Counted from the stretch's first letter, positions 33,225-44,714 are shown. The stretch: 64,000 bases of DNA from Saccopteryx bilineata (GCF_036850765.1 NC_089494.1:60033809-60097808), one strand, 5' to 3'. Made by a program: numbers and translations. The notes: generated from the letters alone by a model not told the origin.

Positions 33225-33400
33225 CCCACCTAGAAAGACCTTATCAATCTTTTCCAGAGGTCCATACTCCTTTTTTTGTCAACATCTCTCAAGTCACATT
33301 TGTGAAACCCTTCCTAAACACTCTGACTCCAGTCATCATTCTTACTCAGTACACATTACCTCGTTTTATTAATTTTATCTATCTAAACTATCTTCCTAGC
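33225..33400 (+). mobile_element. L2 fragment, sense
   Basis: 'aagtcacatttgtgaaacccttcctaaacactc' and 'cattacctcgttttattaattttatc' fit L2. Confidence 0.5.
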
Positions 33401-33996
33401 CAGAATGAAGAGGAACGTTTTAAATTGGTAAAGGATTCATTGCCTAGTGCAATATGGTAAAATAATAGGCACCCCATATCTTATTGTTGTGGATGATGAT
33501 TGAAGGATAGGCATCAAATAAGTGATAAGATCATAGTCTATTAAAATTGGAAGGAAACTTTGGAAATTATGTGATCCCAGCCCAACATAAACTAATTGGA
33601 GGTTCCCAACTAGAAGTTTCCAGACAACCCATAAAATGAGATCCTCTGGTGGTGAAGAACTCAGGAAAACTACTTAAACTCAACTTTCTTATGTTGGAAA
33701 TGAAGAAACATAGTTCCAAAGAGCCAAAATTATTTTTACAAGGTCACATCTGATAAAGGGCAATAATATCTAGAAACTCAGTTTACTGACCTTACCCTGA
33801 AGGTTTCTGTATAATGCCAAAGTATTTGGAGACTGATACCTTGACTATATTACTGATATAAAAGACATTACACTTGACAATTTTCCCTTACTGCTTTCAA
33901 TAATAATATTTTGAGTTCACAGCCTATTGAATAATTAAATTAATTAGTGACTAGATAAAAATTGTCCTTTGGATTAACCAAAATAACTTTGCACTT
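33401..33996. other. Mostly unassigned intergenic sequence
   Basis: 33,540-33,790 has faint MIR-like pieces (for example 'gaaatgaagaaacatagttcc'); otherwise nothing recognised. Confidence 0.4.
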
Positions 33997-34012
33997 AAAA
34001 ATGTTCTTTATG

Positions 34013-34344
34013 GCCTGACCAGGTGGTGGCGCAATGGATAGAGCGTCGGACTGGGATGCAGAAGGACCCAGGTTCGAGACCCCGAGGTCGCCAGCTTGAG
34101 CGCAGACTCATCTGGTTTGAGCAAACAGCTCACCAGCTTGGACCCAAGGTTGCTGGCTCCAGCAGGGGGTTACTCGTCTGCTGAAGGCCCACGGTCAAGG
34201 CACATGTGAGAAAGCAATCAATGAACAACTAAGAAGTCGCAACGCACAACGAGAAACTGATGATTGATGCTTCTCATCTCTCTCCGTTCCTGTCTGTCTG
34301 TCCCTGTCTATCTCTGCCTCTGAAAAAATAAAAAGATTTAAAAA
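34013..34344 (+). mobile_element. SINE-B, young near-consensus copy
   Basis: GCCTGACCAGGTGGTGGCGC head, B-box GGTTCGAGACC, modules 'ctcatctggtttgagcaaac' and 'gtctgctgaaggcccacggt', 'gattgatgcttctcatctct', A-tail. 17-bp duplication AAAAATGTTCTTTATGG on both sides. Confidence 0.94.
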
Positions 34345-34361
34345 AAAAATGTTCTTTATGG

Positions 34362-35574
34362 CTATTATCTCTGAAATTCAACTCCAAATGGAGTAAAATA
34401 GGAGAAAGCTGCCAGAAGTAAACTGCTTCCACTAGTCTGTCTTTGTTACCAAATCTCACAAGGGCAAGGATGCTATGAATTACTAAATCCTCTAAAATAC
34501 TCTTATATGTAGCCATGGCTCCTTTGATGTTGTGAAATTATCATGCTCCATTTTGTATTGACCATCCTAGGTAGAATTCAATCAATTGTCTTAAAAGATA
34601 GGAAGCTTTAAAATGTTAGGATAAGCTAGTACACAGTCAAAAAGAGAATTTATTAAATAAATGAATATTTAGCTTTCATTGTATCCTCCAAGAGCTCTGT
34701 AATGGGAGTAATCAATACCAAAATTTAAAAAGCTATTCATTTCATATATATTCTTATTGAGAATTTAGGGGTACTACCTCAATTAGAAAAAAATACCATT
34801 TACCAGAGGAATTAGCTTTCTCGCTCTTTCCCTTCCCCCATCTTTTAAACTAGCAGTAATCAAAAGAAATATGACTTTTATTTTTGAGACAATGTATTCA
34901 GTCTTGCTATTGTTATATCTCCAGGGACTAGATTTACATTTGAGAAAATACCAGTGCTATACAAATGTGCATACCCTATTCAGCCAACCTATCATAGATA
35001 CTGTGTATAACATGTGGAAATATTTTTTGCCTTTACTGGCAACCCAATTGGCATCTTTGATTTACATTGCAGATGTTTTATACAGATGTGTTTTGGAAAT
35101 ATTTGAAGTATTATTAAGACAGTATTCTGAGGTTTCTGCAGTGGTCCACTTTCATCTTTTGAAGCTTTTTAGACAATAAGATACATACACAGACTTTTCA
35201 AAACATGATTTGATGGGGAGAAACAAGAAAGGACAGTTTAAATTGGCATTATTCAAAGCTTTCCTGAGTGGTCTGTACCTCAATCCTTTACAGCACTGTT
35301 GCTTTGGCTGTCAGTGAGCTTTACAAGACCCATCTGATAAAACCGTTCTTGTTCCCAGACTGCTTTGTGGAATCTAAATCATTTTAATGGCTTGTACTTA
35401 TGAAACACTCATATTTCTTTTTACTTGTGAGCATCTCATATTTTGGCTTCGCATTATCCAAAGGGTGATACTGGGGCAATTATTGCCTGTGTGGGCAGAG
35501 GAAGGTGGTTGATGAGCCCATGCATGATGGTGAATCCTTCCACGGTATTCCCACTGAACAGTGTTCTCGCATTC
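34362..35574. other. Unassigned intergenic sequence
   Basis: No repeat recognised. A 102-codon plus-strand frame (34,871-35,179) rich in L and Y has no recognisable domain. Confidence 0.45.
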
Positions 35575-35590
35575 AAGGCTTCTACCACTT

Positions 35591-35979
35591 TTTTTTTTTC
35601 TTTTTTCTGAAGCTGGAAACGGGGAGAGACAGTCAGACAGACTCCCGCATGCGCCCGACCGGGATCCACCCGGCACGCCCACCAGGGGCGACGCTCTGCC
35701 CACCAGGGGGTGATGCTCTGCCCCTCCGGGGCGTCGCTCTGCCGAGACCAGAGCCACTCTAGCGCCTGGGGCAGAGGCCAAGGAGCCATCCCCAGCACCT
35801 GGGCCATCTTTGCTCCAATGGAGCCTTGGCTGCTGGAGGGGAAGAGAGAGACAGGGAGGAAGGAGGGGGGGGGTGCAGAAGCAAATGGGCACCTCTCCCA
35901 TGTGCCCTGGCCGGGAATCGAACCCGAGTACCCCGCACGCCAGGCCGACGCTCTACCGCTGAGCCAACCGGCCAGGGCC
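35591..35979 (-). mobile_element. SINE-A, young full-length copy
   Basis: Near-intact antisense copy: 'tttctgaagctgg' start, CACCAGGGGCGA and CCACCAGGGGGT, and an intact tRNA-like head complement at the end. Target duplication AAGGCTTCTACCACTT at 35,575 and 35,980. Confidence 0.95.
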
Positions 35980-35995
35980 AAGGCTTCTACCACTT

Positions 35996-36330
35996 CTCAC
36001 AGAGCTTGCCCCTCTTTACACCACTACTAGCTTCTCAACTTGCACACAGTCTGGCTTTTGAGCTGCCTTAACCATCTGTTGCTGGTGGTCCACTACTGTG
36101 CCACATGCTTAAAATATGTACTCTGGAATATTTTTAAAACAGAGTTTACTTCTCCCCTATTTCCTCTCCTTCTTCTATGATAGAGACAGCAATACTTTCC
36201 TGATCAGACTGCAGTGAGGATTAAATAAAAGGAAGTTGATACAACACTTTCCACAGTGTCAGTCTCCCATTAAGGTGTGCAATTAATCTCTGAACTTAGT
36301 TGGACTAGCAAGTGTTAAAAGGGACACTGC
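35996..36330. other. Unassigned intergenic sequence
   Basis: Nothing recognised. Confidence 0.45.
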
Positions 36331-36695
36331 TGGCTCTTGCCAGTTTGCTCAATGGTAGCATGTCCACTCAGCATGTGGATGTCCCAGGTTTGATTCTGGT
36401 CAAGGCACACAGATGTAACTAACTGCTTCTCCACCCCTCCTCCTCTTCCTTCTCTCTCTCTCTCTTTCTCTCTCTCAGTTCCTCTCCTGCAGCCATGGCT
36501 CAATTGGAGCAAGTTGGCCCCAGCATTGGGGATGCCTTGGGTGCTAAGAAAAGCTCGGTTGCTAAGCAAGGTGGCAACGCCCCAAATGGGCAGAGCATCC
36601 CCCCAGTGGGCTTGCTGGGTGGACCCTGGTCAGGGCATATGCAAGAGTCTGTCTCTCTGCCTCCCCTCCTTTCACTGAAATTTTTTTTTAAAAAG
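36331..36695 (+). mobile_element. SINE-A, old copy
   Basis: TGGCTCTTGCCAGTTTGCTC head, 'gcttctccacccctcctcc', 'catggctcaattggagcaag', 'ctgggtggaccctggtcagg', tail. No clear flanking duplication seen. Confidence 0.84.
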
Positions 36696-37020
36696 ATATT
36701 GTTTCAGTTCTCTTCTTTCTTTATTGTGGAAAAATGCATAAAAATTGATCATTTTACCCATTTTTTTGTGTACAGTTCAGTGGCATGAAGTGCATCCACA
36801 TTGCTGTACAACCACCACCAGCATCCTCCTCCAGAACTTTTTCATCTTCCCAAACAGAAAATCTTCACTCATTACATGTTAGCTTCCCTCCCCCTTCCTT
36901 CCAGGGCCTTGGCAACGACCATTCTACTTTCTGTCTCTGTGAATTTAACTACTCTAGGTATCTTATATAAGTGGAATCAAACAATATTTGTCTTTTTTCT
37001 TCAATTCTTATAAATCAGCT
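36696..37020. mobile_element. Old L1-associated fragment
   Basis: 'tgtacagttcagtggcatgaagtgcatccacattgctgtacaaccaccacc', 'ggcaacgaccattctacttt' and 'ataagtggaatcaaacaatatttgtc' form a well-known L1-derived segment in mammals. Confidence 0.7.
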
Positions 37021-37129
37021 AGCTACAATTTGGGACTTCGTTATTAGTTACCTTGTCTTGACATTAAATCATTAGGTTAACATTGCATTCAAGATGTTAG
37101 GGTTCAATACAATGCACCTATATGTATAT

Positions 37130-37470
37130 GAATCTTTTATCTTTCTAATAGGATATTAGACCACATGGTGATAATGATGGATAACGATGACGATGATGAT
37201 TTATCCTTCCACTGTTGTTTCCCCCAACCCTCTCCTTTTTGCCCTCTGGAACAGTAATGCCATTATTAGCAAATTCTTCTCATCCTCAGCCTCTTCACAA
37301 AACCTGACTCAACTCTTGCCTGTGCAGAACTTGAGAACTTTCTGTGTATCCTGCAACCCTCTGGAGTGGAGGCTGCACATTTTCCATTCCTCATATTTAA
37401 TCACCCAGAGACTATATTGGTATTCTCCTAGTACTTTTGTTTTTAAAAGCCTTACTCTTTGATCTTTCTG
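37130..37470 (+). mobile_element. Possible L2 fragment
   Basis: A GATGAC-type simple run (37,170-37,200) then weakly L2-like sequence ('ctggagtggaggctgcacat'). Confidence 0.3.
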
Positions 37471-37509
37471 AAATCTCTTTATCATTTGGGTCTCCTATTA
37501 ACTGAGATA

Positions 37510-38330
37510 GCTAACACAATTTGCTGAGGGGTTAGATGTGGGGTGTGAGGGGGGAAAAATATGTCGATAATGCCAAGATTTTAAGGTTTTGGAAGGATGG
37601 AGTTGCTATTAACTGAAACAGATAGGACTAAGAAAGTGTTTGGGGACAGAAGGGACTCTCTGGAGCCATGTTTGAACGCATGAAGTTTGAGATGCTCTGA
37701 TGTTCCTAAGACATCTAGTGGGAAACAAGTTGGCAATCTGGCATTTGGAAAGAGGTCCAGGGAACTTGAGATTCATCAGCCTATAGATACTATTTAAAGT
37801 CATCAAGTTAACTGAGATCATGTAGGGAATAAGTGCAGATAGAAAAGAGGAGTGGTTCAAGGGCTGGGTACTCCAACATTTCCAGGCCAATGAGCCACCA
37901 AAGGAAAGGCCAGTCAAGTCAGAAGTAAAGCAACTAAAAGAGTACCCTGGAAGACAGAAGAACATGTTTCAAGGAAAAGGATCAACTGTCGCCAATGGCA
38001 GAAGGTGAGGATTGAGAAGTGATTATTGGCTTGGAAATGTGAATGCCACTGGTGACCTTAAGAAAAGATCAGTTTCAAAGCAGTGATAAGGGTGAAAATC
38101 TGCCTAAAGTGGGTCCAAGAGAGGATTAGGGAGAGAAATTGGAGATGGCTGATAGAAACAACCATTCAAGGAGTTTGTAGGAAAGGGACAGAGAAGTGGG
38201 TATGTAGCTGGAGAAGGGAGTGAGGGCCAAAAGAGATTTTCTAAGATGGAAAAAATAACATATTGACTGTGTCTTGATGGGAATGATGCAGTAGAGAGGG
38301 AGAAGGGAAATAATGATGCAAAAGAGAGGG
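37510..38330 (-). mobile_element. L2 (CR1-clade) reverse-transcriptase relic, antisense
   Basis: Colinear over about 800 bp with the antisense L2 ORF2: 'agtttgagatgctctgatg', 'catcagcctatagatactatttaaagtcatcaag', 'gggtactccaacatttcc', 'tttcaaggaaaaggatcaactgtcgccaatggcag', 'gccactggtgacctt', 'gggtccaagagaggattagggag'. The minus-strand frames (37,609-37,965; 38,104-38,439) preserve recognisable pieces of the RT domain but are cut by stops and frameshifts. Inactive. The best-preserved old LINE coding relic here. Confidence 0.78.
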
Positions 38331-38336
38331 GGAGTA

Positions 38337-38702
38337 GGCCCTGGCAGGTTGGCTCCATGGTAGAACATTGGCTTGGAATGTGTACCAGGTTCAATTCCCG
38401 GTCAGGGCACACAGGAGAAGTGCCCATCTGCTTCTCCACCCCTCTCCCTTTTCTCTCTCTTTCTCACTTTCTTTCTCTCTCTCTCTCCCTTCTCCTACAG
38501 CCATGGCTCCTTTGAGCAAGTTGGCCCCAGGCACTGAGAATGGCTCCAAGACCTCACCACAGTTACTAAAACAGCTCAGTTGCTGAGCAACAGAGCAGCA
38601 GCCACAAATGGGCAGAGCATTGCCCCCTAGAGGACTTGCTGGGTGAATCCCAGTCAGGATGCATGCAGGAGTCTGTCTTTCTGCCTCCCTACCTCTCACT
38701 TC
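38337..38702 (+). mobile_element. SINE-A copy
   Basis: GCCCTGGCAGGTTGGCTCCA head, B-box GGTTCAATTCC, 'gcacacaggagaagtgccca', CT-rich run, 'ccatggctcctttgagcaag', GCCCCCTAGAGG, tail. Flanked by AGAGGGGGAG at 38,325 and 38,703. Confidence 0.9.
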
Positions 38703-38804
38703 AGAGGGGGAGAATTGCCAGAGCAACATCCTCAAGTTGAGAGGGCATGAAACCAGTGTACAGATGAAAGGAGCCAGGAGAAAAGACAATTAGTCTAGTC
38801 ATTT

Positions 38805-39475
38805 AGAGCAGTGCTACTCCAAAGCTAGGCTGCAGACCGGGGCTATTGTTGCAAATGCTTTGTTATCTGTCCATGAAAAGGTAAGTATAAAAATTAAGAG
38901 TAAGCATTTAGAAACTCTTATATCAATTGAACAGACTAATTGTGTTTTTAAATGAGAGGAGGGGAGATAGAGACAGACTCCCACATGTGCCCTGACCAGG
39001 ATCCACCCCGAAACCCCAGTCTGGGGCTGATGCTCATATCAACTGAGCTATCCTCAGCACCTGAAGCCAACACTCAAGCTCATCAAGGCACTGGCTGCAA
39101 GAGGGGAAGAGGGAGAGAAGGAGGAAAAGGAAGGGAAGAGAAGCAGGGGAAAAGGGAGAGAAAGGGGAAAGGGAAGGGAAGAGAAGCAGACGGTCACTTC
39201 TCATGTGTGCCCTGACCAGGAATCAAACCCAGGATGTCCACATGCTGGGCCAACACTCTATCCACTGAGATAACCAGCCAAGACCTAGACAGAGTAATTT
39301 TATGACTGTTAAATTTAATAAAAATTTGAGACTTGAATTTTGTGTTTTGTCTTATTCATTTTTTTGCAACTCATTTTTGTAGTTTTTTAAAAGAAGGATT
39401 ATTTCAAGATGAATTTAAAATTATAAGAAACTGGCCCTTACCACAGATAGCTTGAGAAACACTTGTTAAAGAGCA
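38805..39475 (+). mobile_element. hAT-like nonautonomous transposon split by a SINE
   Basis: Left end CAGTGCTACTCCAAAGCTAGG (about 38,810) and right end GATAGCTTGAGAAACACTTG (to about 39,465) form imperfect inverted repeats of the kind seen in MER5/Charlie elements, with roughly similar 8-bp flanks (ATTTAGAG / TTAAAGAG). The middle is broken by SINE-A at 38,950-39,283. Confidence 0.45.
38950..39283 (-). mobile_element. SINE-A, antisense, with GA-rich expansion
   Basis: Starts 'gaggaggggagatagagaca', ends CTGAGATAACCAGCCAAGAC. An expanded G/A-only tract (about 39,100-39,190) replaces the CT-rich run of the family. Confidence 0.84.
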
Positions 39476-39659
39476 GAAGAGGCTGGACTGCATTAAGCAC
39501 TCACTTGGTAATAGTAATCATAAATTTAAAACATGCATGGTTAACATAGTTGTTTTTGTCTCATCTTATTCAAAGCATAGATATATTTTTATCAGTTGGA
39601 TTGTTGAATTTAAGCAGGGTAATGGTTTCTCCAGGAGAATACAATAAAGAGAGAAGGGA

Positions 39660-39879
39660 GCCCTGGCTGAGTTGCTCAGTGGATGGAGTGTCCTCCCTGC
39701 CCACAGAGGGTCATAGGTTCCAGCTCCAGTCAAGGTACATAAGAGAAGCAACCAATGAGTATACAACTAAGTGGATCAATGAACTGATCTCTCTCTCTCT
39801 CTCTTTCTTTCCCTGTCTCTCTCCTTTCTCTATCGCTCGAAGTCAATGGAATTTTTTTTTAATTTTTTAAAATAAAAAT
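39660..39879 (+). mobile_element. SINE-D-like copy
   Basis: GCCCTGGCTGAGTTGCTCAGTGG head, 'aagcaaccaatgagtataca', (CT)n run, A/T-rich tail. Flanked by AGAGAAGGG at about 39,651 and 39,880. Confidence 0.78.
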
Positions 39880-39888
39880 AGAGAAGGG

Positions 39889-40095
39889 TAAAGAGAGTCA
39901 GGGTATAGCAAAGGGTCGATTATAAACAGTTAACCATGTATTTAGTTAAAGCTCAGCAAATGTAAATTTAATATTTGTGCATTCCTCTGTATGCAAATTT
40001 TAGATCCAACGAAGAAAACTATAAAAAATATTAAATTTAATGATATGTATGTCAAAGAATTTACAGAGAAAGTAGGGATGTCTGTAATTTATTTT
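39889..40095. other. Unassigned AT-rich sequence
   Basis: Nothing recognised. Confidence 0.4.
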
Positions 40096-40105
40096 AAAAT
40101 GCATT

Positions 40106-40700
40106 CTTAGCTTGACTGGTGGTGGCACAGTGAATTGAGTGCTGGCCTGGTACACTGAGGGCCCTGGTTGGAAACCCCCAGGTCACTGGCTAGTGCACAA
40201 ACTCCTGGGCTTGAACGTGAAATTATCAACGTAACCCCCAGGTCACTGGCTAGTGCACAAGCTCCTGGGCTTGAGCGTGAAATTATCAACGTAATCCCCA
40301 GGTCACTGGCTAGTGCACAAGCTCCTGGGCTTGAACGTGAAATTATCAACGTAACCCCCAGGTCACTGGCTAGTGCACAAGCTCCTGGGCTTGAGCGTGA
40401 AATTATCAACGTAATCCCCAGGTCACCGGCTAGTGCACAAGCTCCTGGGCTTGAAAGTGAAATTATCAACATAATCCCCAGGTCACTAGCTAGAGCCCAA
40501 CGGTCACTGGCTAGAAGCCCAAGATCACTGATTTGAGACCAAGGTCACTGGCTTGAGCAAGGGGTCACTGGCTCAGCTTGAGACTCAGGGCCATGCAACA
40601 TGGGAAAGCCATCAATAATTTTAAAAAGAAAATTAAAATTAAACAACTACAAGTTGATGTTTCTCATCTCTCTCTTCCCTCTTCTTTGTTTCTCTCTCAA
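40106..40700 (+). mobile_element. SINE-B with internal tandem amplification
   Basis: GCTTGACTGGTGGTGGCACAGTG head, then a 60-bp array (listed separately), then the normal SINE-B middle ('aaggtcactggcttgagcaag', 'ggggtcactggctcagc') and CT-rich end. Flanked by AAAATGCATT at 40,096 and 40,701, so array and SINE form one inserted unit. Confidence 0.9.
40179..40503 (+). repeat. 60-bp tandem repeat, 5.4 units, with 120-bp higher order
   Basis: Units start at 40,179, 40,239, 40,299, 40,359, 40,419 and a partial at 40,479. Each begins CAGGTCACTGGCTAGTGCAC and ends AATTATCAACGTAA(C/T)CCC. Units 1 and 3 share GAACGTG and AACCCC; units 2 and 4 share GAGCGTG and AATCCC, so a 120-bp dimer was copied. 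Because 60 is a multiple of 3 and units lack stops, open frames of about 120 codons appear on both strands; they are artefacts. Confidence 0.97.
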
Positions 40701-40710
40701 AAAATGCATT

Positions 40711-40960
40711 TTTAAAAGATAAATTGATGGATGTAGAGAGGAATGGCTAAATGGACAAATAAATGATAACATTTTATGGGAGAATTTGAGTGATGGAGAT
40801 ATGGGTGGTCACTGTAAAATTCTTTTCATTTTGTTGTTTGTTTGAAATGTTTCATAATAAATATTGGGGGAAATATTGCGTAGAAATTTTTTTAATCATT
40901 GATTTTATCTTCCCAGCCAGATTACTAATATCTAAAGTCCAGAGGAAGTTATATCCATAA
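40711..40960. other. Unassigned sequence
   Basis: 'gaatttgagtgatggagatatgggtgg' is faintly LINE-like; no firm call. Confidence 0.35.
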
Positions 40961-40970
40961 GGTTATCTAG

Positions 40971-41263
40971 GCCCTAGCCAGTTGGATTAGTGGATAAAGT
41001 GTCAGCCCAGTATGTGGAAATCCTGGGTTCGATTCCTGGACAGGGCACAAAGGAGAAGCAACCATCTTTTTCTCTCCCTTTCCCTCTACCCCTTTTCTCT
41101 CTCTCTCTTCCCCACTCGCAGTCAATGGCTCAATTGACCCTGGGTGCTGAGGATAGATTAGTTGATATGAGCATCAGCTCCAGACAAGGGTTGCTGGGTG
41201 GATACTGGTTGGGGTACTTACGGGAGTCTTTCTATCTCCCCTCCTCTCATTTAAAAAAAAAAA
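40971..41263 (+). mobile_element. SINE-A, old short copy
   Basis: GCCCTAGCCAGTTGGATTAG head, B-box GGTTCGATTCC, 'gcaaccatctttttctctcc', tail ATTTAAAAAAAAAAA. Flanked by GTTATCTAGG / GTTATTTAGG. Confidence 0.87.
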
Positions 41264-41359
41264 GTTATTTAGGCCATGCTTTTTAAATTTTTTTACAAAT
41301 AGGGAAACTGAGTCCTAATGATGGATGATGCTGAGTGACTTCAACAAGAGCAGATGGCA

Positions 41360-41535
41360 TTGCTTGGCTGGATAATTCAGTTGGTTAGAGCATCATCCCA
41401 ATACACCAAGGTTGCAGGTTCATTCCCCACTCAGGGTACAGATAAGAATCAACCAGTGAGTGCATAAATAAGTGGAACAACAATTCTATTACTTTCTATC
41501 TAAAAATCAATGTCAATAAAAATTTTTTAAAATAT
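41360..41535 (+). mobile_element. SINE-D copy
   Basis: TTGCTTGGCTGGATAATTCAG..TTGGTTAGAGCATCATCCC, B-box-like GGTTCATTCCC, 'aatcaaccagtgagtgcata', tail. Short CAGATGG repeats flank it. Confidence 0.82.
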
Positions 41536-41846
41536 CAGATGGAAAGCAAGGGACATATTTGACACTTACTTAGTTACTTCCCAATACAGTAGGAACAATT
41601 AAAATACATAACTCACCCTAGATCCATGGAAGGGCTCTGCAAAGCCCATGAAGTCCCAAAAACTAAATGTAAAATTTTGAATGTATGTTCAAATATGCAT
41701 TTTCTAATGAAAAAATTTATAGCTTTCCAAAGATCAGCAGTCAATGACTCAAAAGAGCTTTCTGTTTCTTTAAAAAGTTACTAAAGTAAATTTTATTTTC
41801 ATCTGCATTTTTTAGAAGTACTGAAGACATTCAAAAAATATTTTTT
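41536..41846. other. Unassigned sequence
   Basis: Nothing recognised. Confidence 0.4.
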
Positions 41847-42012
41847 AATTTTTTTATTTATTGATTTTAGAAAGAAAGAGAAAGAAACATTGATTTGTTG
41901 TTCTGTCTATTTATGCATTCATTGGTTGATTCTTGTACATGGCCAGGATCAAACCCTCAAACTTGGTTTATCAGGATTTCACTCTAACCAACTGAACTAC
42001 CCAGCCAGGGCT
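41847..42012 (-). mobile_element. SINE-D copy, antisense
   Basis: 'tttatgcattcattggttga' and CCAACTGAACTACCCAGCCAGGGC end. Flanked by CAAAAAATATTTTT / CAAGAAATATTTTT. Confidence 0.85.
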
Positions 42013-42593
42013 CAAGAAATATTTTTAAGCTGATAGCATTCTAAAGATAATCAGTGTTAAACTAATAATATTTTTAACTGATTTGTAATAATTGTATTCA
42101 GGAATGCTTTTTATAGTTCCAAGATTATAAGAGTGTTTATAATGTAAGACACTCAAGCAATTTTTTAGTATGTAATGATTATTGAGCTTTTGCCTTAGTG
42201 AACCACATTAGTCTGGCTAAGCTCAAATAAAAACTTTGGGTTTTTCTGTTTATTTTCTACTTCTTTGAAATTCACAGATCGCTATGTTGTTTAACAAAAT
42301 CCATCCAAGACTTTCAGTCTTAATTTCCAGTGCCATACTTTATTATGTAAAATTCTTCAAGTTCAGGCTGTGCATTATCTTGCCTTTGAGATAGAGTGAG
42401 TAAGGGGTTGCCTTTGAGGCTCGGGTTAGGCTTCCATGCTCTTGCCTAGTCTTCTGCTCTACCACTAGATGAAGGAAAGCCATCTTCCTGAGCTTTAGCT
42501 TTTTTTAACCTATGAATTAAATATTTCCTAAAATATGTTTTCACAAGTTTTTATTTTCACTGTTAAGTGAATCATTAATCTTTACATAGTTTT
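42013..42593. other. Unassigned sequence
   Basis: Nothing recognised. Confidence 0.4.
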
Positions 42594-42609
42594 AAGAGTA
42601 TGAGACAAT

Positions 42610-43006
42610 GGCCTGACCAGGTGGTGGTGCAATAGTTAGAGCATCAGACTGGGCACAGAGGACCTATGTTCGAAACCCCAAGGTTGCCAGCTTGAGCACG
42701 GGCTCACCAGCTTCAGCGCGGGATTGCTGGCTTGAGCCTGAGATCATAGACATGACCCCATGGTCTGTAGCTAGAGCCCAAAGGTCATTGGCTTGAAGGT
42801 CAAGGTTGCTGGCTTGAGCAAGGGGTCACTCTTTCTGCTATAGCCCCTCCCCTCCAGTCAAGACACATATGAGAAAGCAATCAGTGAACAACTAAGGAGC
42901 TACAACAAAGAATTGATGCTTCTCATTTCTCTCCCTTCCCATCTGTCTGTCCCTATCTGTCCCTCTCTCTGACTCTCTCACTGTCTCTATCAAAAAAGAA
43001 AAAAGA
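42610..43006 (+). mobile_element. SINE-B copy
   Basis: GGCCTGACCAGGTGGTGGTGC head and repeated 'ggcttgagc' modules, 'gagaaagcaatcagtgaaca', CT-rich end, A-tail. 16-bp duplication AAGAGTATGAGACAAT at 42,594 and 43,007. Confidence 0.92.
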
Positions 43007-43022
43007 AAGAGTATGAGACAAT

Positions 43023-44218
43023 AAATAAAATATATGGTATCATATTTGATCAACTCAAGAAAAAACTACGTAGAGGTAGTTTATATATTTCAGGATACTC
43101 ATCATGGTATAAATTATTGAAGAAATGGAATGATTTGGCAGAGCTGCTGCTAACATTGAGGGGAAAATATTCATCTCACAGAAGCACCATTCCAGAGTGG
43201 GCTATCTACCCGTGCCTGAGTTTGCCATCTGTCTATTTTTATTATTTGTCAGTGCCTACCTTGGTCTCTTAAAAGCCATATTTGTTAGGTAAACATAATA
43301 AAAGCTGATAAACACTAACAGCAACAGATTTATTCTCCATCTCCCAAGAATAAACTGAATAGATAGGTCAGCATAGCTAAAACAGGACTGTCTATAAATC
43401 TGCTTGGGTTGTCAAAATAAAAGAGAAGAAGAATTGTACAAAAAGTAAAAGAGTTAATGAGACAATTTAAAGGAAATAAAGAATTCTAGTATGGATTGAA
43501 CTAACAAGCACAAGAACAAAATGATAAAGACTTTTACTTAATTCAGAAAGTTTATAAAACTGTATTAAGTATAAGAACTAGATGTTAATAATAAACCTTA
43601 TCTTATTACAAAGAGACAAAATGACTGCCGAAGCTCCGGAAAGATCAGCTCTATCATATATTGTGTCTGTATTGAATGCTCGTACTGAAAACTAATCGGA
43701 AGTCTAATGAAGAATTTGCTTTGCTAAGAAGGAACAATCTTTTTAATGAGTTAAATGATTTCAAATATAGAAGCCTGTTAGATCTTTGTAATTGCTGTGA
43801 GAACATGCGTGGGCTAGCCTGCAATAGGATGAAACACAGGGGAAGAGGAACATCTCACTGGAATCCATCCTAGATCAGACAACAGTTGGCAACTAATAAG
43901 TAAGTCCTAGCTGAGCCCAGAAAAAATGCCCAGCTAAGCCCAACCAAGGTAAAAAAATTGTCCAGCCAACCTCATAGCTCAGTCTCTCCTTGGAAAATAC
44001 CACTTATAGGACCAAGTGGGAGACGAGGGAGGAGACTGCAATATGCTGTGCTGACGGTCCCTAAACTACTGATCAATACTAATGTTACAAAAAGAGAGAC
44101 AACGAGGCATTTTGTGCCTTCTGATGTGATGCAGTAGGGTGTATGCAACATCATTTATGAAGCTGTTTTCTCAAACAATAAAACCTGTTCTAAGCATCCA
44201 GACTAATTACTAATTTAC
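43023..44218. other. Unassigned sequence
   Basis: 43,800-44,000 has low-level resemblance to old LTRs ('cccagctaagcccaaccaagg'); 44,170-44,185 reads 'tcaaacaataaaacctg' like a polyadenylation end. No gene recognised. Confidence 0.35.
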
Positions 44219-44230
44219 AAGAAATACAGG

Positions 44231-44590
44231 GGAGCCTGACCAGATGGTGGCACAGTGGATAGAGCATCGACTTGGGATGTTGAGGACCCAGATTAGAAAC
44301 CCCAAGGTTGTAGGCTTGAGCACAGGCTCACCAGCTTGAGTGCAGGGTCACTGGCCTGAGTGTGGGATCATAGACATGACCCCATGGTCACTGGGTTGAG
44401 ACCAAAGGTCGCTGGCTTGAAGCCCAAAGTTGTTGGCTTGAGCAAGGGGTCATTGGCTCAGCTGGAGCCCCCTGGTAAAGGCACATATGAGAAACAATTA
44501 ATGAATAACTAAGGTGCTGTAACAAAGAATTAATGCTTCTCATCTCTCTCCCTTCCTTTCTGTCTCTTTCTAAAAAGAAAGAAAGAAAGA
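44231..44590 (+). mobile_element. SINE-B copy
   Basis: GCCTGACCAGATGGTGGCAC head, B-box decayed, repeated 'ggcttgagc' modules, CT-rich end and AAAG tail. Flanked by AAGAAATACAGG at 44,219 and 44,591. Confidence 0.91.
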
Positions 44591-44714
44591 AAGAAATACA
44601 GGCAACAGAAAAGCATGTTTAACAATTAATAAGGGGGTGCAATCAGCAAAATCTAGACTATAGAAAACTGTTATGGTGCAAATTACCTGGTTTCTTCAAC
44701 AAACAAAGAATAGG

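Noticed and set aside
34871..35179. 102-codon frame rich in L and Y
   Set aside because: No family recognised; AT-rich chance frame is more likely.
35398..36071. Frames of up to 179 codons
   Set aside because: Antisense SINE-A again; shared with other copies.
40179..40503. CRISPR-like array
   Set aside because: Units are contiguous 60-mers without unique spacers, in a vertebrate SINE.
40107..40536. Repetitive proteins of ~120 residues on both strands
   Set aside because: Produced by a 60-bp tandem array whose period is a multiple of three; no independent coding signal.
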